From Planctomycetota bacterium (lineage in GTDB: Bacteria; Planctomycetota; Planctomycetia; Pirellulales; Lacipirellulaceae), in assembly GCA_024278955.1 (NCBI GenBank), contig JAJRSE010000071.1:124001-188000 (forward strand): a stretch of DNA of 64,000 nucleotides, read 5' to 3'. Shown piece after piece: positions 8,508-15,912 of the stretch (position 1 is its first letter; each line of letters starts with the position of its first letter). Below the pieces are notes generated by a model. That model saw only the letters and a program-made list of their open reading frames with translations. It ran no database searches and was not told the origin of the DNA. The position numbers and the translations under genes were made by a program.

Positions 8508-9857
8508 GTGAGTTGGTTGTTGCGACAGTCTTTGTTGATTTTGTTCTGTGCTTTCACTTGGCCCTGGGCCTTGAGGGCGGAAGGTCCGTCGGACTTGCCA
8601 ACGGGCGAGCTGTTGTTTGTGGCGAGCGATGTTTACTCGGCGGCCGAAAAATCGAGCGAGACAAACCTTTCGCCCGAGCGACAACAGCGTGCCGAAGAAT
8701 GTTTTCGCCAAGCTCGGGCCGCTTGCGAGCAGGGCCATGTCGGGGCTGCGCTGCGATGGGCGACCCAGACGGTTGCTTTCGATCCGAATCATGAAGCGGC
8801 GCGGCGCGTCTTGGGAACTCGCCGAGTGGGAGACACTTGGGCAGGAGCTTACGCGGCGAAGCGATTAGCAAGTGGCGAAATTTGGAATATGCGGTTTGGC
8901 TGGATTCGTGCCGAGGACGTCTCTCGCTACGAAGCGGGCGAGCGACGACATGGCGGGCGTTGGATCTCAGCTGAGAAAGATGCTCAGATCCATCGGACCA
9001 TCAAAAAAGGATGGCAAATTCGTACCGACCATTTTCGGGTTGTGACGAACCACGATCGCGAAGATGCGAGCGGTTTGGCAGTTCGCTTAGAGCGGCTCTA
9101 TCAACTTTGGCGGCAGCTGTTTGGCGGCTTCTATATCGAGGGACCTGAGTTGCTCAAACGGTTTGATGGCAAGCAGGTGAGCGGCTATCGGAGCAAACCG
9201 TTCCGAGTAGTTTATTATGGATCGCGAAACGAGTACAACGCGACCCTTCGACGCCAGCAGCCACGGATTGGAATGACGCTAGGGATTTATTTCGATACGA
9301 GTAACACGTCGCATTTTTTTGCGGGGCCCGAGCAAGATCCTGGCACGATTTACCATGAGGCCGTTCACCAGCTGTTCTACGAATCGGCCCGGTCGTCACA
9401 CGAAGTGGGGGCAAAGGCCAATGCTTGGATTCTGGAGGGGGTGGCTTGTTACTTTGAGTCGTTGCAGGAGCATGAAGACGCTTCGATGGGGCAGTTCTAT
9501 TCGTTGGGAACGGTTGGGGCTGGGCGGTTGCCGGCGGCTCGGTTTCGGCTGCTGAAGAGCGACTATTACGTGCCGCTAGCAGAGCTTTCGGCCTTAGGGA
9601 TGAAGGGTTTGCAGAATCGCAAGGACCTCCCTCGGTTGTATAGCCAGTCTGCCGGATTGGCGACCTTCCTCCTCCATGGCCAGCAGGGTAAGTATCGCCC
9701 GGCGCTAGTCAAGCTGCTGCGGCTCATCTATACTGGCCGCGACAAGCCAACCAGCTTGCAGCAGCTCGCTGGCTGCGATTTCGCGGTTCTCGACCGACAG
9801 TACAGAGATTTTCTCGAAAATCTTCCCGTACCCGTCGACGCAGAATCAACCAAGTAA
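8508..9857 (+). CDS. Secreted HExxH (gluzincin-like) protein
   Basis: 449 aa from GTG 8508. Residues 1-24 form a signal peptide (LLILFCAFTWPWALRA). Residues about 55-110 look like a TPR-type helical repeat. A zinc motif HEAVH is at 283-287, and the downstream block NAWILEGVACYFES places a glutamate where gluzincin peptidases have their third ligand. The arrangement matches the DUF1570-like predicted peptidases common in planctomycetes. A protein of the same overall plan lies at 22482 on the other side of the island. The substrate is unknown. Confidence 0.75.
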   Translation: MSWLLRQSLLILFCAFTWPWALRAEGPSDLPTGELLFVASDVYSAAEKSSETNLSPERQQRAEECFRQARAACEQGHVGAALRWATQTVAFDPNHEAARRVLGTRRVGDTWAGAYAAKRLASGEIWNMRFGWIRAEDVSRYEAGERRHGGRWISAEKDAQIHRTIKKGWQIRTDHFRVVTNHDREDASGLAVRLERLYQLWRQLFGGFYIEGPELLKRFDGKQVSGYRSKPFRVVYYGSRNEYNATLRRQQPRIGMTLGIYFDTSNTSHFFAGPEQDPGTIYHEAVHQLFYESARSSHEVGAKANAWILEGVACYFESLQEHEDASMGQFYSLGTVGAGRLPAARFRLLKSDYYVPLAELSALGMKGLQNRKDLPRLYSQSAGLATFLLHGQQGKYRPALVKLLRLIYTGRDKPTSLQQLAGCDFAVLDRQYRDFLENLPVPVDAESTK

Positions 9858-9909
9858 CAAAACCAACCAAATAACAGTCTCACCCCAAAAAAGCAGGAGT
9901 TTTTTCGCG

Positions 9910-10035
9910 ATGCCTATCAGCTCACTTGCGCATGTGACATTGACTGAGGTCCCGACCGGCATGTTGCTTTTTGTAGCAGGCCTTATTCTGGGAGGAGCGG
10001 TAGTTTTGGCTCTTCGGAAAGTGCGAACACGATGA
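9910..10035 (+). CDS. 41-aa single-helix membrane protein
   Basis: A strong ribosome site AGGAG sits about 11 bases before ATG 9910. The product MPISSLAHVTLTEVPTGMLL continues with one hydrophobic helix and ends in the basic tail LRKVRTR. One transmembrane segment (about residues 18-35) with a positive C terminus suggests an inner-membrane peptide. It lies between the secreted peptidase gene and tRNA-His. The function is unknown. Confidence 0.6.
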   Translation: MPISSLAHVTLTEVPTGMLLFVAGLILGGAVVLALRKVRTR

Positions 10036-10106
10036 AGTTTCTGGGTGTCGTGGTAGTAGGTTGACCGTTTTCGTCGTCTGCAATACGATCAAAAGATTCG
10101 ACCAAT

Positions 10107-10181
10107 GGTGGCTGTAGTTCAGCTGGTTAGAACGCCGGATTGTGATTCCGGAGGTCGGGGGTTCGAGTCCCCTCAGCCACC
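10107..10181 (+). tRNA. tRNA-His (GTG anticodon)
   Basis: A complete cloverleaf can be drawn: acceptor arm 10108-10114 with 10174-10180, D arm GTTC/GAAC, anticodon arm CCGGA-TTGTGAT-TCCGG with anticodon GTG, and a T arm with TTCGAGT. A G at 10107 provides the G-1 that marks histidine tRNAs, opposite discriminator C 10181. CCA is not encoded. The 3' half is overlapped by the minus-strand integrase tail, which is typical of an attachment site. Confidence 0.96.
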
Positions 10182-10730
10182 CTCTTTGTTTCGCGGGAAA
10201 CACTTTGTTTTTCAGGGTGAGAACGCTCTTCTAGGCAATCACCCCTCACGGCCCAATTGTCAGCAATTGCCCCCGATATGCACCCTTTGTTAGAATTTGG
10301 TGCAAGCATTGGTGCAACCGACTTGTCCACGTTTGTACAGGTGCGGTTGAGCGGGTCAATGTCGCGGGCGTCGGTGCCGGTGGCTCGCTGGTAGTGGTCG
10401 ATTTGTGGCATCATCACCGACAGAAACTAGCCCGCTTCTTACTCGCTCGGCCCTTGCTACCAAGTCTCGCAGCACGGCTTGGGCTGCGGTCTTATCTCGG
10501 CAGCCGGTCGCCGATTCTTGGACGATGCCCGACCCGTCGCGGTACTTGGCCGTAAAGGTCCCGGCTTCGGTTCGGATTCGTAAAGAGCCGTTTCGACCCT
10601 CAACGACGGGTGCCGTTTGTCGCTTACCAGAACGGTCTCGCCAGCAGGCTAGTTGTTCGCCCTTGCGAGTGATTAGTTCAGCATCAGCGGGCAGATTGCG
10701 GGTCACGGTCTTTCGATAAACGCTAGCCAT
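10127..10730 (-). pseudogene. Tyrosine recombinase (integrase) with the catalytic domain deleted
   Basis: Reading from ATG 10730, the first about 105 residues (MASVYRKTVTRNLPADAELI, then CWRDRSGKRQT and GTFTAKYRDGSGIVQESATG) are the N-terminal domain of a planctomycete-type site-specific integrase. The frame ends at 10356. A second frame from 10417 carries a typical integrase C-terminal tail (HYQRATGTDARDIDPL, VAPMLAPNS) and runs on into tRNA-His. The central part with the catalytic Arg, His-x-x-Arg and Tyr is missing. This looks like an internal deletion near 10410-10420. The element could not excise with this protein. Confidence 0.8.
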
Positions 10731-10951
10731 CAGTTGCGCCCCTTTCGTTCGGTTAGTTCCAAGCCGAAATACTCGGCTAATTTATCGGCGAAATCAAGCC
10801 GGAGACTTGCTTCACTTCGGGCGAACCGCATCAATGATTGCCGCGTAACCCCTGTTTCCTGCTCCAACGCTTGGAACGATAGGGGGCAGTCGTTCACCGC
10901 ATCCCGTAGATGGTCGGTAATTGTCATCGGTTTTTTCTTTCGTTTGCTCAT
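10730..10951 (-). CDS. Small XRE-like helix-turn-helix protein, copy 1
   Basis: 73 aa with a basic N terminus (MSKRKKKPMTITDHLRDAVN) and a helix-turn-helix at about residues 25-62 (SFQALEQETGVTRQSLMRFA). Its stop overlaps the integrase start, so both were translated as a unit. It is likely a DNA-binding regulator or excision factor of the element. A paralogue of nearly the same length lies at 18637-18870. The two share the layout SFxALExETGxxRQxLMxF and SLRLDxADKLAxYFGL. Confidence 0.8.
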   Translation of the reverse strand: MSKRKKKPMTITDHLRDAVNDCPLSFQALEQETGVTRQSLMRFARSEASLRLDFADKLAEYFGLELTERKGRN

Positions 10952-10991
10952 GTACTATTTCTTACACGATATGCGTATTTGAGTCAAGAGA

Positions 10992-11252
10992 TTATCGCTT
11001 CGCTCTCTCGGGCTTGCCCGTTTCTACGTCGTAACCCCAAAACTGCCCGCAGCTTTTACAGGTTACCCGACGGAAGCCTGCCCGCCCGTAGCGGTCGGGG
11101 CCGTATCGCCAGTTGCCGGCATTATGGTGGTCGAGCGGGCAGCCTAAGGGCTTCGGTAGTTTTGGCAGCCTAGTTGCCCTCTCGGTTGTCGGCATCGCCG
11201 TTGGCGGCGTGCTGGCGGTCCAGAGTTGGGCGATTTGATCGGTTAGGTTCAT
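10992..11252 (-). CDS. Small zinc-ribbon protein
   Basis: 86 aa. Two cysteine pairs or ligands are visible: CPLDHH near residue 38 and CKSCG near residue 66, the latter in FRRVTCKSCGQFWGYDVET. This is a treble-clef or zinc-ribbon pattern. It lies upstream of the HTH-integrase pair on the same strand and is probably in the same operon. The 3' half (10980-11101) is repeated almost exactly at 18896-19018. The function is unknown; such ribbons often bind nucleic acid. Confidence 0.65.
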   Translation of the reverse strand: MNLTDQIAQLWTASTPPTAMPTTERATRLPKLPKPLGCPLDHHNAGNWRYGPDRYGRAGFRRVTCKSCGQFWGYDVETGKPERAKR

Positions 11253-11300
11253 CGAGCCGCGCTTTCTTTCGATTGGTGAATCCCGTTGCCGCAGGCAAAA

Positions 11301-11400
11301 AGGGATTCTCTTATGGAATCCTTATGGGATATAGGAACCAATGAGTTCCTCTGTGAATGCACCCAAAGTTCCGCTGTACGTAGGAACTAATGGGTTCCTA
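11301..11400. promoter_or_regulatory. Cluster of three short palindromes, likely operator sites
   Basis: Two similar palindromes, TAGGAACCAATGAGTTCCT (11332-11350) and TAGGAACTAATGGGTTCCTA (11381-11400), are 49 bases apart. A related inverted repeat GGATTC-7-GAATCC lies at 11303-11321. They sit between the end of the winged-helix gene and the start of the zinc-ribbon gene, upstream of the HTH/integrase operon. Similar half sites at nearly constant spacing suggest binding of a dimeric regulator, possibly the HTH protein encoded next door. This is an inference from position and symmetry. Confidence 0.6.
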
Positions 11401-11407
11401 CGTGAAG

Positions 11408-11824
11408 CTACGGCGGTGTCCCCGAGGAGGGGGGCAGCGGCAGCACTCGGTAGCGAGACATTCCGCGATTCAACCCGCCTCGATAAACGACTTTCAGCAG
11501 CCCGCGTTTTTCCAATCGCCGCAGGGCCTTTGCTACGCCACGCACGGACAAGCCGCTACGACGTGCTAAGTCGCTCTGAGCGGTGCGAGCCGTGCCGTCG
11601 CGGGTATCGCGGTAAAGAATCAGCCAAACGACAACATCGCCTCGACAAAGGGTGCTGAGCGTTTCGTCAACAAACGAATTTAGCACTTCAAAACGCTTGC
11701 CCGTTGTTTTGTGTTTGGGCTTGCCGCTCGGCGACGGTCCCGCGGCTTGCTCCGGTCGCTCATACTCTCGGTTCGCCTGCGGTGTTCCCATCGGCGGCGG
11801 CAAAGGCGGTAGTCGCTTGCTCAT
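11408..11824 (-). CDS. Winged-helix DNA-binding protein of the element
   Basis: 138 aa from ATG 11824, which overlaps the upstream ATPase stop as ATGA. The first 50 residues are proline-rich and disordered. Residues about 70-125 form a winged helix: TLCRGDVVVWLILYRDT, then ARTAQSDLARRSGLSVRGVA and RLEKRGLLKVV. The pattern resembles replication or partition helper proteins of phages and plasmids. It closes the replication operon (primase, ATPase, winged helix). Confidence 0.7.
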   Translation of the reverse strand: MSKRLPPLPPPMGTPQANREYERPEQAAGPSPSGKPKHKTTGKRFEVLNSFVDETLSTLCRGDVVVWLILYRDTRDGTARTAQSDLARRSGLSVRGVAKALRRLEKRGLLKVVYRGGLNRGMSRYRVLPLPPSSGTPP

Positions 11825-12705
11825 ACCGTCTCCCCCCCAGCAGGCAGGCCCCACAACTCGGTAGGCGACGTATCGAACGAGGTATCAAGCACCGGCGGCG
11901 TGAATCGCTGGACACTTCCGGCCCATTCCAGGTCGACGCCCGTCGGTTCGCCGTGGCGATTCTTCAGACACGCCAGCTTGGCCTTGCTCGGCCCGTCGGG
12001 GCAAAGCATGTAGGCCGCGTCGGCTCCGAACTCCAGTTCGCTCGATTCCCGAAAACTAGCAAGATTCAACCCGTTCGAGTCATAGCTACTACGGCCTTGC
12101 TTGTCCTTCGTCCGGCCAACGGCAGCCAGCACTAGCAGACCGCAACCGGCGTCGGCGAATCGCCGCAAGTAGTCCATCAGCCGATTCACCTGCTGTCGTT
12201 TTTCGTCGGCACCCGCGTCGAATCGCTGAGCATAATCAATCACAATCAGATTGGCGTCGGTCGCGTCGGCAGCCGCGGCGACGTTGGGCAAACTGAAAGG
12301 CGATTGCAAGAACGTCAGCCGGTCGGCTACCGTGTCGAGAATCTCAAAAGCGTCGGCCAGCCGTTCGCCATGCGATTTGTCTAGCACTCGATCGCGAATT
12401 AGGTTGAGCGGTACGCCCGACAGCCGCGACAACTGCCGGTCGAGCAAAACCGCCGGTGAGCTTTCGACATTGGCAACCAACACCCGCAGCGATTCGTCGA
12501 TCCGCAAAGCGTCGACCACCCACTGCATGGCGAGTGCCGTTTTGCCGGCACCCGGTGCCCCGCCCAATAGCACCACCATACCGGGGCCAAGTTCGAGACA
12601 ATCAAAACCATTGCCGACCGACCACCGCAGCGGTTTTTTGCCACTTAGCACGTCGTCACGCCAAGCGGCGATGGCGTCAGTGGCCGGAAGAAAGCTAGGT
12701 TCCAT
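11821..12705 (-). CDS. RecA/DnaB-like replicative helicase ATPase
   Basis: 294 aa from ATG 12705, which overlaps the primase stop. Walker A is GGAPGAGKTA at residues 48-57, and Walker B is LIVIDYAQRF. A block with LVLAAVGRTKDKQG resembles DnaB motif H3/sensor regions, and AAYMLCPD with CLKNRHGEPTG resembles the arginine-finger end of DnaB C-terminal domains. It lacks a DnaB N-terminal domain, so it is a RepA- or phage-type single-domain helicase. It sits between the primase and the winged-helix protein, as expected for a replication module. Confidence 0.8.
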   Translation of the reverse strand: MEPSFLPATDAIAAWRDDVLSGKKPLRWSVGNGFDCLELGPGMVVLLGGAPGAGKTALAMQWVVDALRIDESLRVLVANVESSPAVLLDRQLSRLSGVPLNLIRDRVLDKSHGERLADAFEILDTVADRLTFLQSPFSLPNVAAAADATDANLIVIDYAQRFDAGADEKRQQVNRLMDYLRRFADAGCGLLVLAAVGRTKDKQGRSSYDSNGLNLASFRESSELEFGADAAYMLCPDGPSKAKLACLKNRHGEPTGVDLEWAGSVQRFTPPVLDTSFDTSPTELWGLPAGGETV

Positions 12706-13675
12706 CGCTTGCCCCCTTCGCTTCCAAGCCACACTGAATCTGCCGTCGCACTTCCTTCGGCGCAAGCCCGCTATCAAGCCCCGGTTCGGTGAGCAACGCA
12801 TGGGCAAGCCCCGTCGGGCAACCAAACTCGGCCAAGTTGGCTGCCGCCGAGAACAACAGCCGATGCCGGTCGCCCTCGATCGCCCCCTCGACCATAAACG
12901 CCCGCGTTTGTCGGTTGAGCGTTGCCATGGGGTTGGCGATTCGACGTTCGGCTAGTGCCGACGCCTCTTGTTCGACCGCCGACACCGCCCTCGCCCAATC
13001 GTCGACCGCTTGCGGGTTCGCCGCAGGCTCTGCGGGCAAATCAAACGCCTCGGGCGTCGCGGCCATGCGAACGATCGCGTCGACGCTCAGCCCCATCAGT
13101 TCGCCAAACGTCAGCCGGCGTTTGTGCAAGCCCGTTTTCGGGTGCCGCGAATTCGGAGCCCGAAACGCCCGCACCCGGTCGTAAACGCCGTGGTCGATCG
13201 TCACGCCAAGTTGCTCGGCTAAACCGCAAGCGAACTGCCGGGCGACCTTGTGGAACGTAACCGATGGGGGGGGTGAACCTACCAATGCCATCGGCAACCC
13301 CACATGAAAACCTTTCGCACCACTAAAAAACATCAGCAGCGCGTCGCCGTCAATTCCGTATCGCTCGACAATACCCGCACACAATCGCCGGGTTTGCGCC
13401 GTGGCGTGTTCTAGCTCGCCTTCGGCATCAATGTCGAACCAAAGCCACGACGCACCACAGCGGCCAGCGTAGCCTTTGGTCGAGCGGGTTTCGGTTAGGT
13501 GTTCGCCGAATTCGTCTGCAAACGTGAACGCCGAAAGGTATGCTTCGCGGTCAACTTCGGCTCTAGTGTCGCATTGGCAATAGGCGGCCAGTGCGGCTTG
13601 CCAATCGACAAGCCGCCTTTCGCCCGTGCAATTGCCGACGATCCGGAAACCAAGCTGACTATCGTCAGAATTCAT
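12695..13675 (-). CDS. Archaeo-eukaryotic-type DNA primase
   Basis: 326 aa from ATG 13675, which overlaps the stop of the gene before. The catalytic signature of AEP primases is visible. WLWFDIDAEGE gives the two metal-binding aspartates (Asp81, Asp83), and FFSGAKGFHVGLP (about 116-128) gives the Ser-x-x-Lys-x-x-His motif. A third block carries YDRVRAFRAPNSRHPKTGLH. A C-terminal helical domain follows and may help bind DNA. AEP primases of this kind drive replication of plasmids, phages and satellites. Together with the helicase it suggests the element replicates or once replicated by itself. Confidence 0.82.
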   Translation of the reverse strand: MNSDDSQLGFRIVGNCTGERRLVDWQAALAAYCQCDTRAEVDREAYLSAFTFADEFGEHLTETRSTKGYAGRCGASWLWFDIDAEGELEHATAQTRRLCAGIVERYGIDGDALLMFFSGAKGFHVGLPMALVGSPPPSVTFHKVARQFACGLAEQLGVTIDHGVYDRVRAFRAPNSRHPKTGLHKRRLTFGELMGLSVDAIVRMAATPEAFDLPAEPAANPQAVDDWARAVSAVEQEASALAERRIANPMATLNRQTRAFMVEGAIEGDRHRLLFSAAANLAEFGCPTGLAHALLTEPGLDSGLAPKEVRRQIQCGLEAKGASDGT

Positions 13676-14156
13676 CGTTGCCCCCTTCCGACTGAGGGGC
13701 AAACGGGTCGACTTCCGGCTTGTCGATGCCGAGTACCGAAAACCGCACCACCCGATTGCGTTCGGTCCCGTCGTCGTCCTTTCGCAACGCCACCCGCACT
13801 TTACAGCGAATGCCCGGCGGTAGCGGCTGTTCGAGCTTCTCCGGCGAATCGATGCCGAGTTTTACGAGATCGCGTTTGGCCATCGGCAGCGCCGCCGGCG
13901 TCAGAAACAAATCAAGCCAGACCAATCGGCCCGCATATTGCGTTTCGGTGCCGGGGCCCTCGATCACTTTGAACGTCAGCGAGTAACTTGGCGTCCCGGT
14001 GCGAGCCGTTTTCAGCTCACCCCGATCGGCATGGCAAACGTATTCACCGGGTGGCAGCGGCTTAAATTCGTCCGCCGCTTCGGTGTTTCGCCAAGTTTGT
14101 GAAAAATCATCGCGACCGAAGCCGCCACTTGCTAAAATATCTGAGAGTTTACCCAT
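13665..14156 (-). CDS. DUF669-like phage replication accessory protein
   Basis: 163 aa from ATG 14156, with AAGGAA upstream. The body follows the DUF669 pattern: PPGEYVCHADRGELKTARTG, SYSLTFKVIEG, RLVWLDLFLTPAALPMAKRD, then a beta-rich section. The tail PFAPQSEGGNDEF is acidic, as in single-strand-binding proteins. DUF669 genes lie next to phage primase and helicase genes and are thought to act with ssDNA. The gene overlaps both neighbours by a few bases. Confidence 0.7.
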   Translation of the reverse strand: MGKLSDILASGGFGRDDFSQTWRNTEAADEFKPLPPGEYVCHADRGELKTARTGTPSYSLTFKVIEGPGTETQYAGRLVWLDLFLTPAALPMAKRDLVKLGIDSPEKLEQPLPPGIRCKVRVALRKDDDGTERNRVVRFSVLGIDKPEVDPFAPQSEGGNDEF

Positions 14157-14634
14157 CTGGGATTCCTTCCTTGAATTGTGGGAATGATTGTTGAACCGAA
14201 GCCGCGCCGGTCGCACCCGGCGTGGCTTCACTTTTTGCCAGTTCGGCGGCGGTCGAGAGTCGCGAATCCATCGCCGCCACCAGGCCCGTCAACAGCAGCC
14301 CCGCCCTGCGACGATCAACTAACTGCCAACGCGTCACATAGCCCCGATGCCGGCTAGGGCGTTCACTCTTTTCGACACCAACCCGCTCGATCAGTTGGGC
14401 CATCGCAAGCGTCCGGCAAACTGTGCCGCGCCACTTGCCGCCGTCGCCGAACGACTCAGCCAGATCGGTCGTCGCATCATCGATCGTCGCCGTCCCGTCA
14501 GCCGAGGCAAGCAGCGCCCGCAACAGAGCAATTTTGCCAGTCGATACTCGGTCGTGCCGAGCGTTAGCGGCGAGCGTCATGCCGAGTAGCTTGGCCGCTT
14601 CGCCACGGTCCCGTAATTTAATTTCAGGGGTCAT
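14149..14634 (-). CDS. Element protein of unknown function, helical
   Basis: 161 aa from ATG 14634, which overlaps the previous stop as ATGA. The central part (ARHDRVSTGKIALLRALL, then TTDLAESFGDGGKWRGTV) is helical, with a stretch like a winged helix before YVTRWQLVDRR. The N terminus is short and charged. No family is recognised. The position between the AlpA-like regulator and the DUF669 gene suggests a role in replication control of the element. Confidence 0.55.
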   Translation of the reverse strand: MTPEIKLRDRGEAAKLLGMTLAANARHDRVSTGKIALLRALLASADGTATIDDATTDLAESFGDGGKWRGTVCRTLAMAQLIERVGVEKSERPSRHRGYVTRWQLVDRRRAGLLLTGLVAAMDSRLSTAAELAKSEATPGATGAASVQQSFPQFKEGIPDG

Positions 14635-14852
14635 CGGCGGCCCCCCTTCACCGTGCGGACGGAGGGGCAGCCGGCGGCCAGCCAATCGTTTAGGTCGGTG
14701 CGAGGCCATCGCACTAGCGCGCCGAGCTTGACGGGCCGCGGCAGTCGCCCGGCATCGGCCAATCGGTAAACGTGCCGCGTCGAACAGTCGAGCAGCTCGG
14801 CAACCGCTTCAACGTCCAGTAAGGCGGCTTGCCCTTTTTCAAGAATAGTCAT
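14631..14852 (-). CDS. AlpA/excisionase-like helix-turn-helix protein
   Basis: 73 aa. Residues about 11-55 form the MerR-like HTH used by excisionases and AlpA regulators (VEAVAELLDCSTRHVYRLAD, then RLPRPVKLGALVRWPRTDL). It is the first gene of the minus-strand replication operon, directly downstream of the palindrome-rich region 14952-15056, and could bind there. Confidence 0.8.
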   Translation of the reverse strand: MTILEKGQAALLDVEAVAELLDCSTRHVYRLADAGRLPRPVKLGALVRWPRTDLNDWLAAGCPSVRTVKGGRR

Positions 14853-15184
14853 CGGGATTCCTTCGGTCGTCGTGGTTGGGCGTGCCCAGTCGTCTCATAC
14901 GACTGCCACAACACGCCCAGTACAGACCACAGACCGGACTGGCCGGACCCCAACCGGATTTTCCGCCAATGTCCAGGAAAGACCAGAAAACAAGGGGTTC
15001 GTCAGAAATAGCCCCCAAACCGGATTTTTAGAAAAATCCGGTTTCGTCCGGTTTGCCACGCAATTGCCTATCCCTGGCTAGCCGATAAAGCTAAAATGAA
15101 ATAGGTTCGGTGCCGCTCGTCGGCTCGATAGGGTTCGCCCCGCCGAACTTTATCTTTTCTTTGGTAAGCGTAGGAAACACCAAG
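14853..15184. promoter_or_regulatory. Palindrome-rich control region or origin of the element
   Basis: This gene-free stretch separates the minus-strand replication operon from the plus-strand pair at 15185. It holds a perfect inverted repeat with 13-bp arms and a 2-base loop, AAACCGGATTTTT (15017-15029) and its complement (15032-15044). The half site AACCGGATTTT recurs at 14952-14962. Further CCGG-centred words occur at 14930-14955 and 15045-15055. An AT-rich segment lies at 15085-15110. Next to a primase-helicase operon, such iterated half sites could be a replication origin or the operator of the AlpA-like regulator. This is not proven. Confidence 0.6.
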
Positions 15185-15445
15185 GTGAAAAACAAAATCC
15201 GACTCTACCGATCTCAAACTATTTCCCGTGGCCAGGCCGTAGGCACACGGACGGCGCGTCTCAATGAATTGGGGGTCGTGGCAGGAATCGGGAGTCTTCT
15301 CGATCTTGCCGGAACAGGCTTTTCGTTTACACCGACGAAACGCATCCCAGGCTTTGAGTCCGACGTGCAAAACCTTCGTAGCGATTTTGACGCTGCCGTA
15401 GAACGTGCGAGCCAAACACACCCACAGATGCGTATCAAAGGCTGA
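15185..15445 (+). CDS. Small hypothetical protein upstream of DUF2335
   Basis: 86 aa from GTG 15185, with AGGAAA about 8 bases upstream. The sequence is basic at the start (KNKIRLYRSQTISRGQAVG) and amphipathic at the end, without a membrane segment. It ends two bases before the DUF2335 gene, so the two form an operon. An earlier ATG at 15110 would add 25 residues but has no ribosome site. No family is recognised. Confidence 0.5.
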   Translation: MKNKIRLYRSQTISRGQAVGTRTARLNELGVVAGIGSLLDLAGTGFSFTPTKRIPGFESDVQNLRSDFDAAVERASQTHPQMRIKG

Positions 15446-15447
15446 TA

Positions 15448-15912
15448 ATGGCCGATTCTAAAGTCGAACGGACTTCACCAGGCGAAGAGCAACCAGACGA
15501 CAGCGCCGGTGACCTTTCTCAAATTTCAATAGAACGTCACCAGTTCTATCAAGGACCGCTTCCACCTCCTCAATCACTTGCAGAATACGAGAAAATACTG
15601 CCCGGTTTAGCGCAAACGATAGTCGACACGGCTCAGAAGGAACAGGATTCTCGGCACCAAACAACGCATTACGAGCAGGAAACCGAACGGAAATTCTTTC
15701 GTCATGCAGCCATAAAAACCTACCTCGGGCAAATAGGTGCGTTCGTCATTGTGATGACGACCCTTGTCGGCTGCATAGGGCTCATCAAGGATGGCCACTC
15801 GGTGGTGGGCATTGCTGGAATCGTCACCGCGTTAGTAGCACTGTCGGCGGTTTTCATCGTGGGTAAACTATTGAAAGCCAACGAAGCTTCTGAGCCGACC
15901 GATGCAGCTTAG
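15448..15912 (+). CDS. DUF2335-like predicted membrane protein
   Basis: 154 aa. The N-terminal half is polar, with QFYQGPLPPPQSLAEYEKIL, then EQETERKFFRHAAIKTYLGQ. Two hydrophobic helices follow at about residues 98-117 and 120-140, with a short charged tail. This is the layout of DUF2335, a family found in phages and genomic islands. It converges on the 643-aa gene with a 4-base overlap of the 3' ends. The role is unknown; a membrane-acting effector or phage-exclusion protein is a possibility. Confidence 0.65.
   Translation: MADSKVERTSPGEEQPDDSAGDLSQISIERHQFYQGPLPPPQSLAEYEKILPGLAQTIVDTAQKEQDSRHQTTHYEQETERKFFRHAAIKTYLGQIGAFVIVMTTLVGCIGLIKDGHSVVGIAGIVTALVALSAVFIVGKLLKANEASEPTDAA

Noticed and set aside
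10105-10293. Plus-strand frame over tRNA-His
   Set aside because: It merely translates the tRNA sequence, a common artefact.
13268-13275. Run of eight G in the primase gene as a frameshift
   Set aside because: The frame continues correctly on both sides with family-like sequence.
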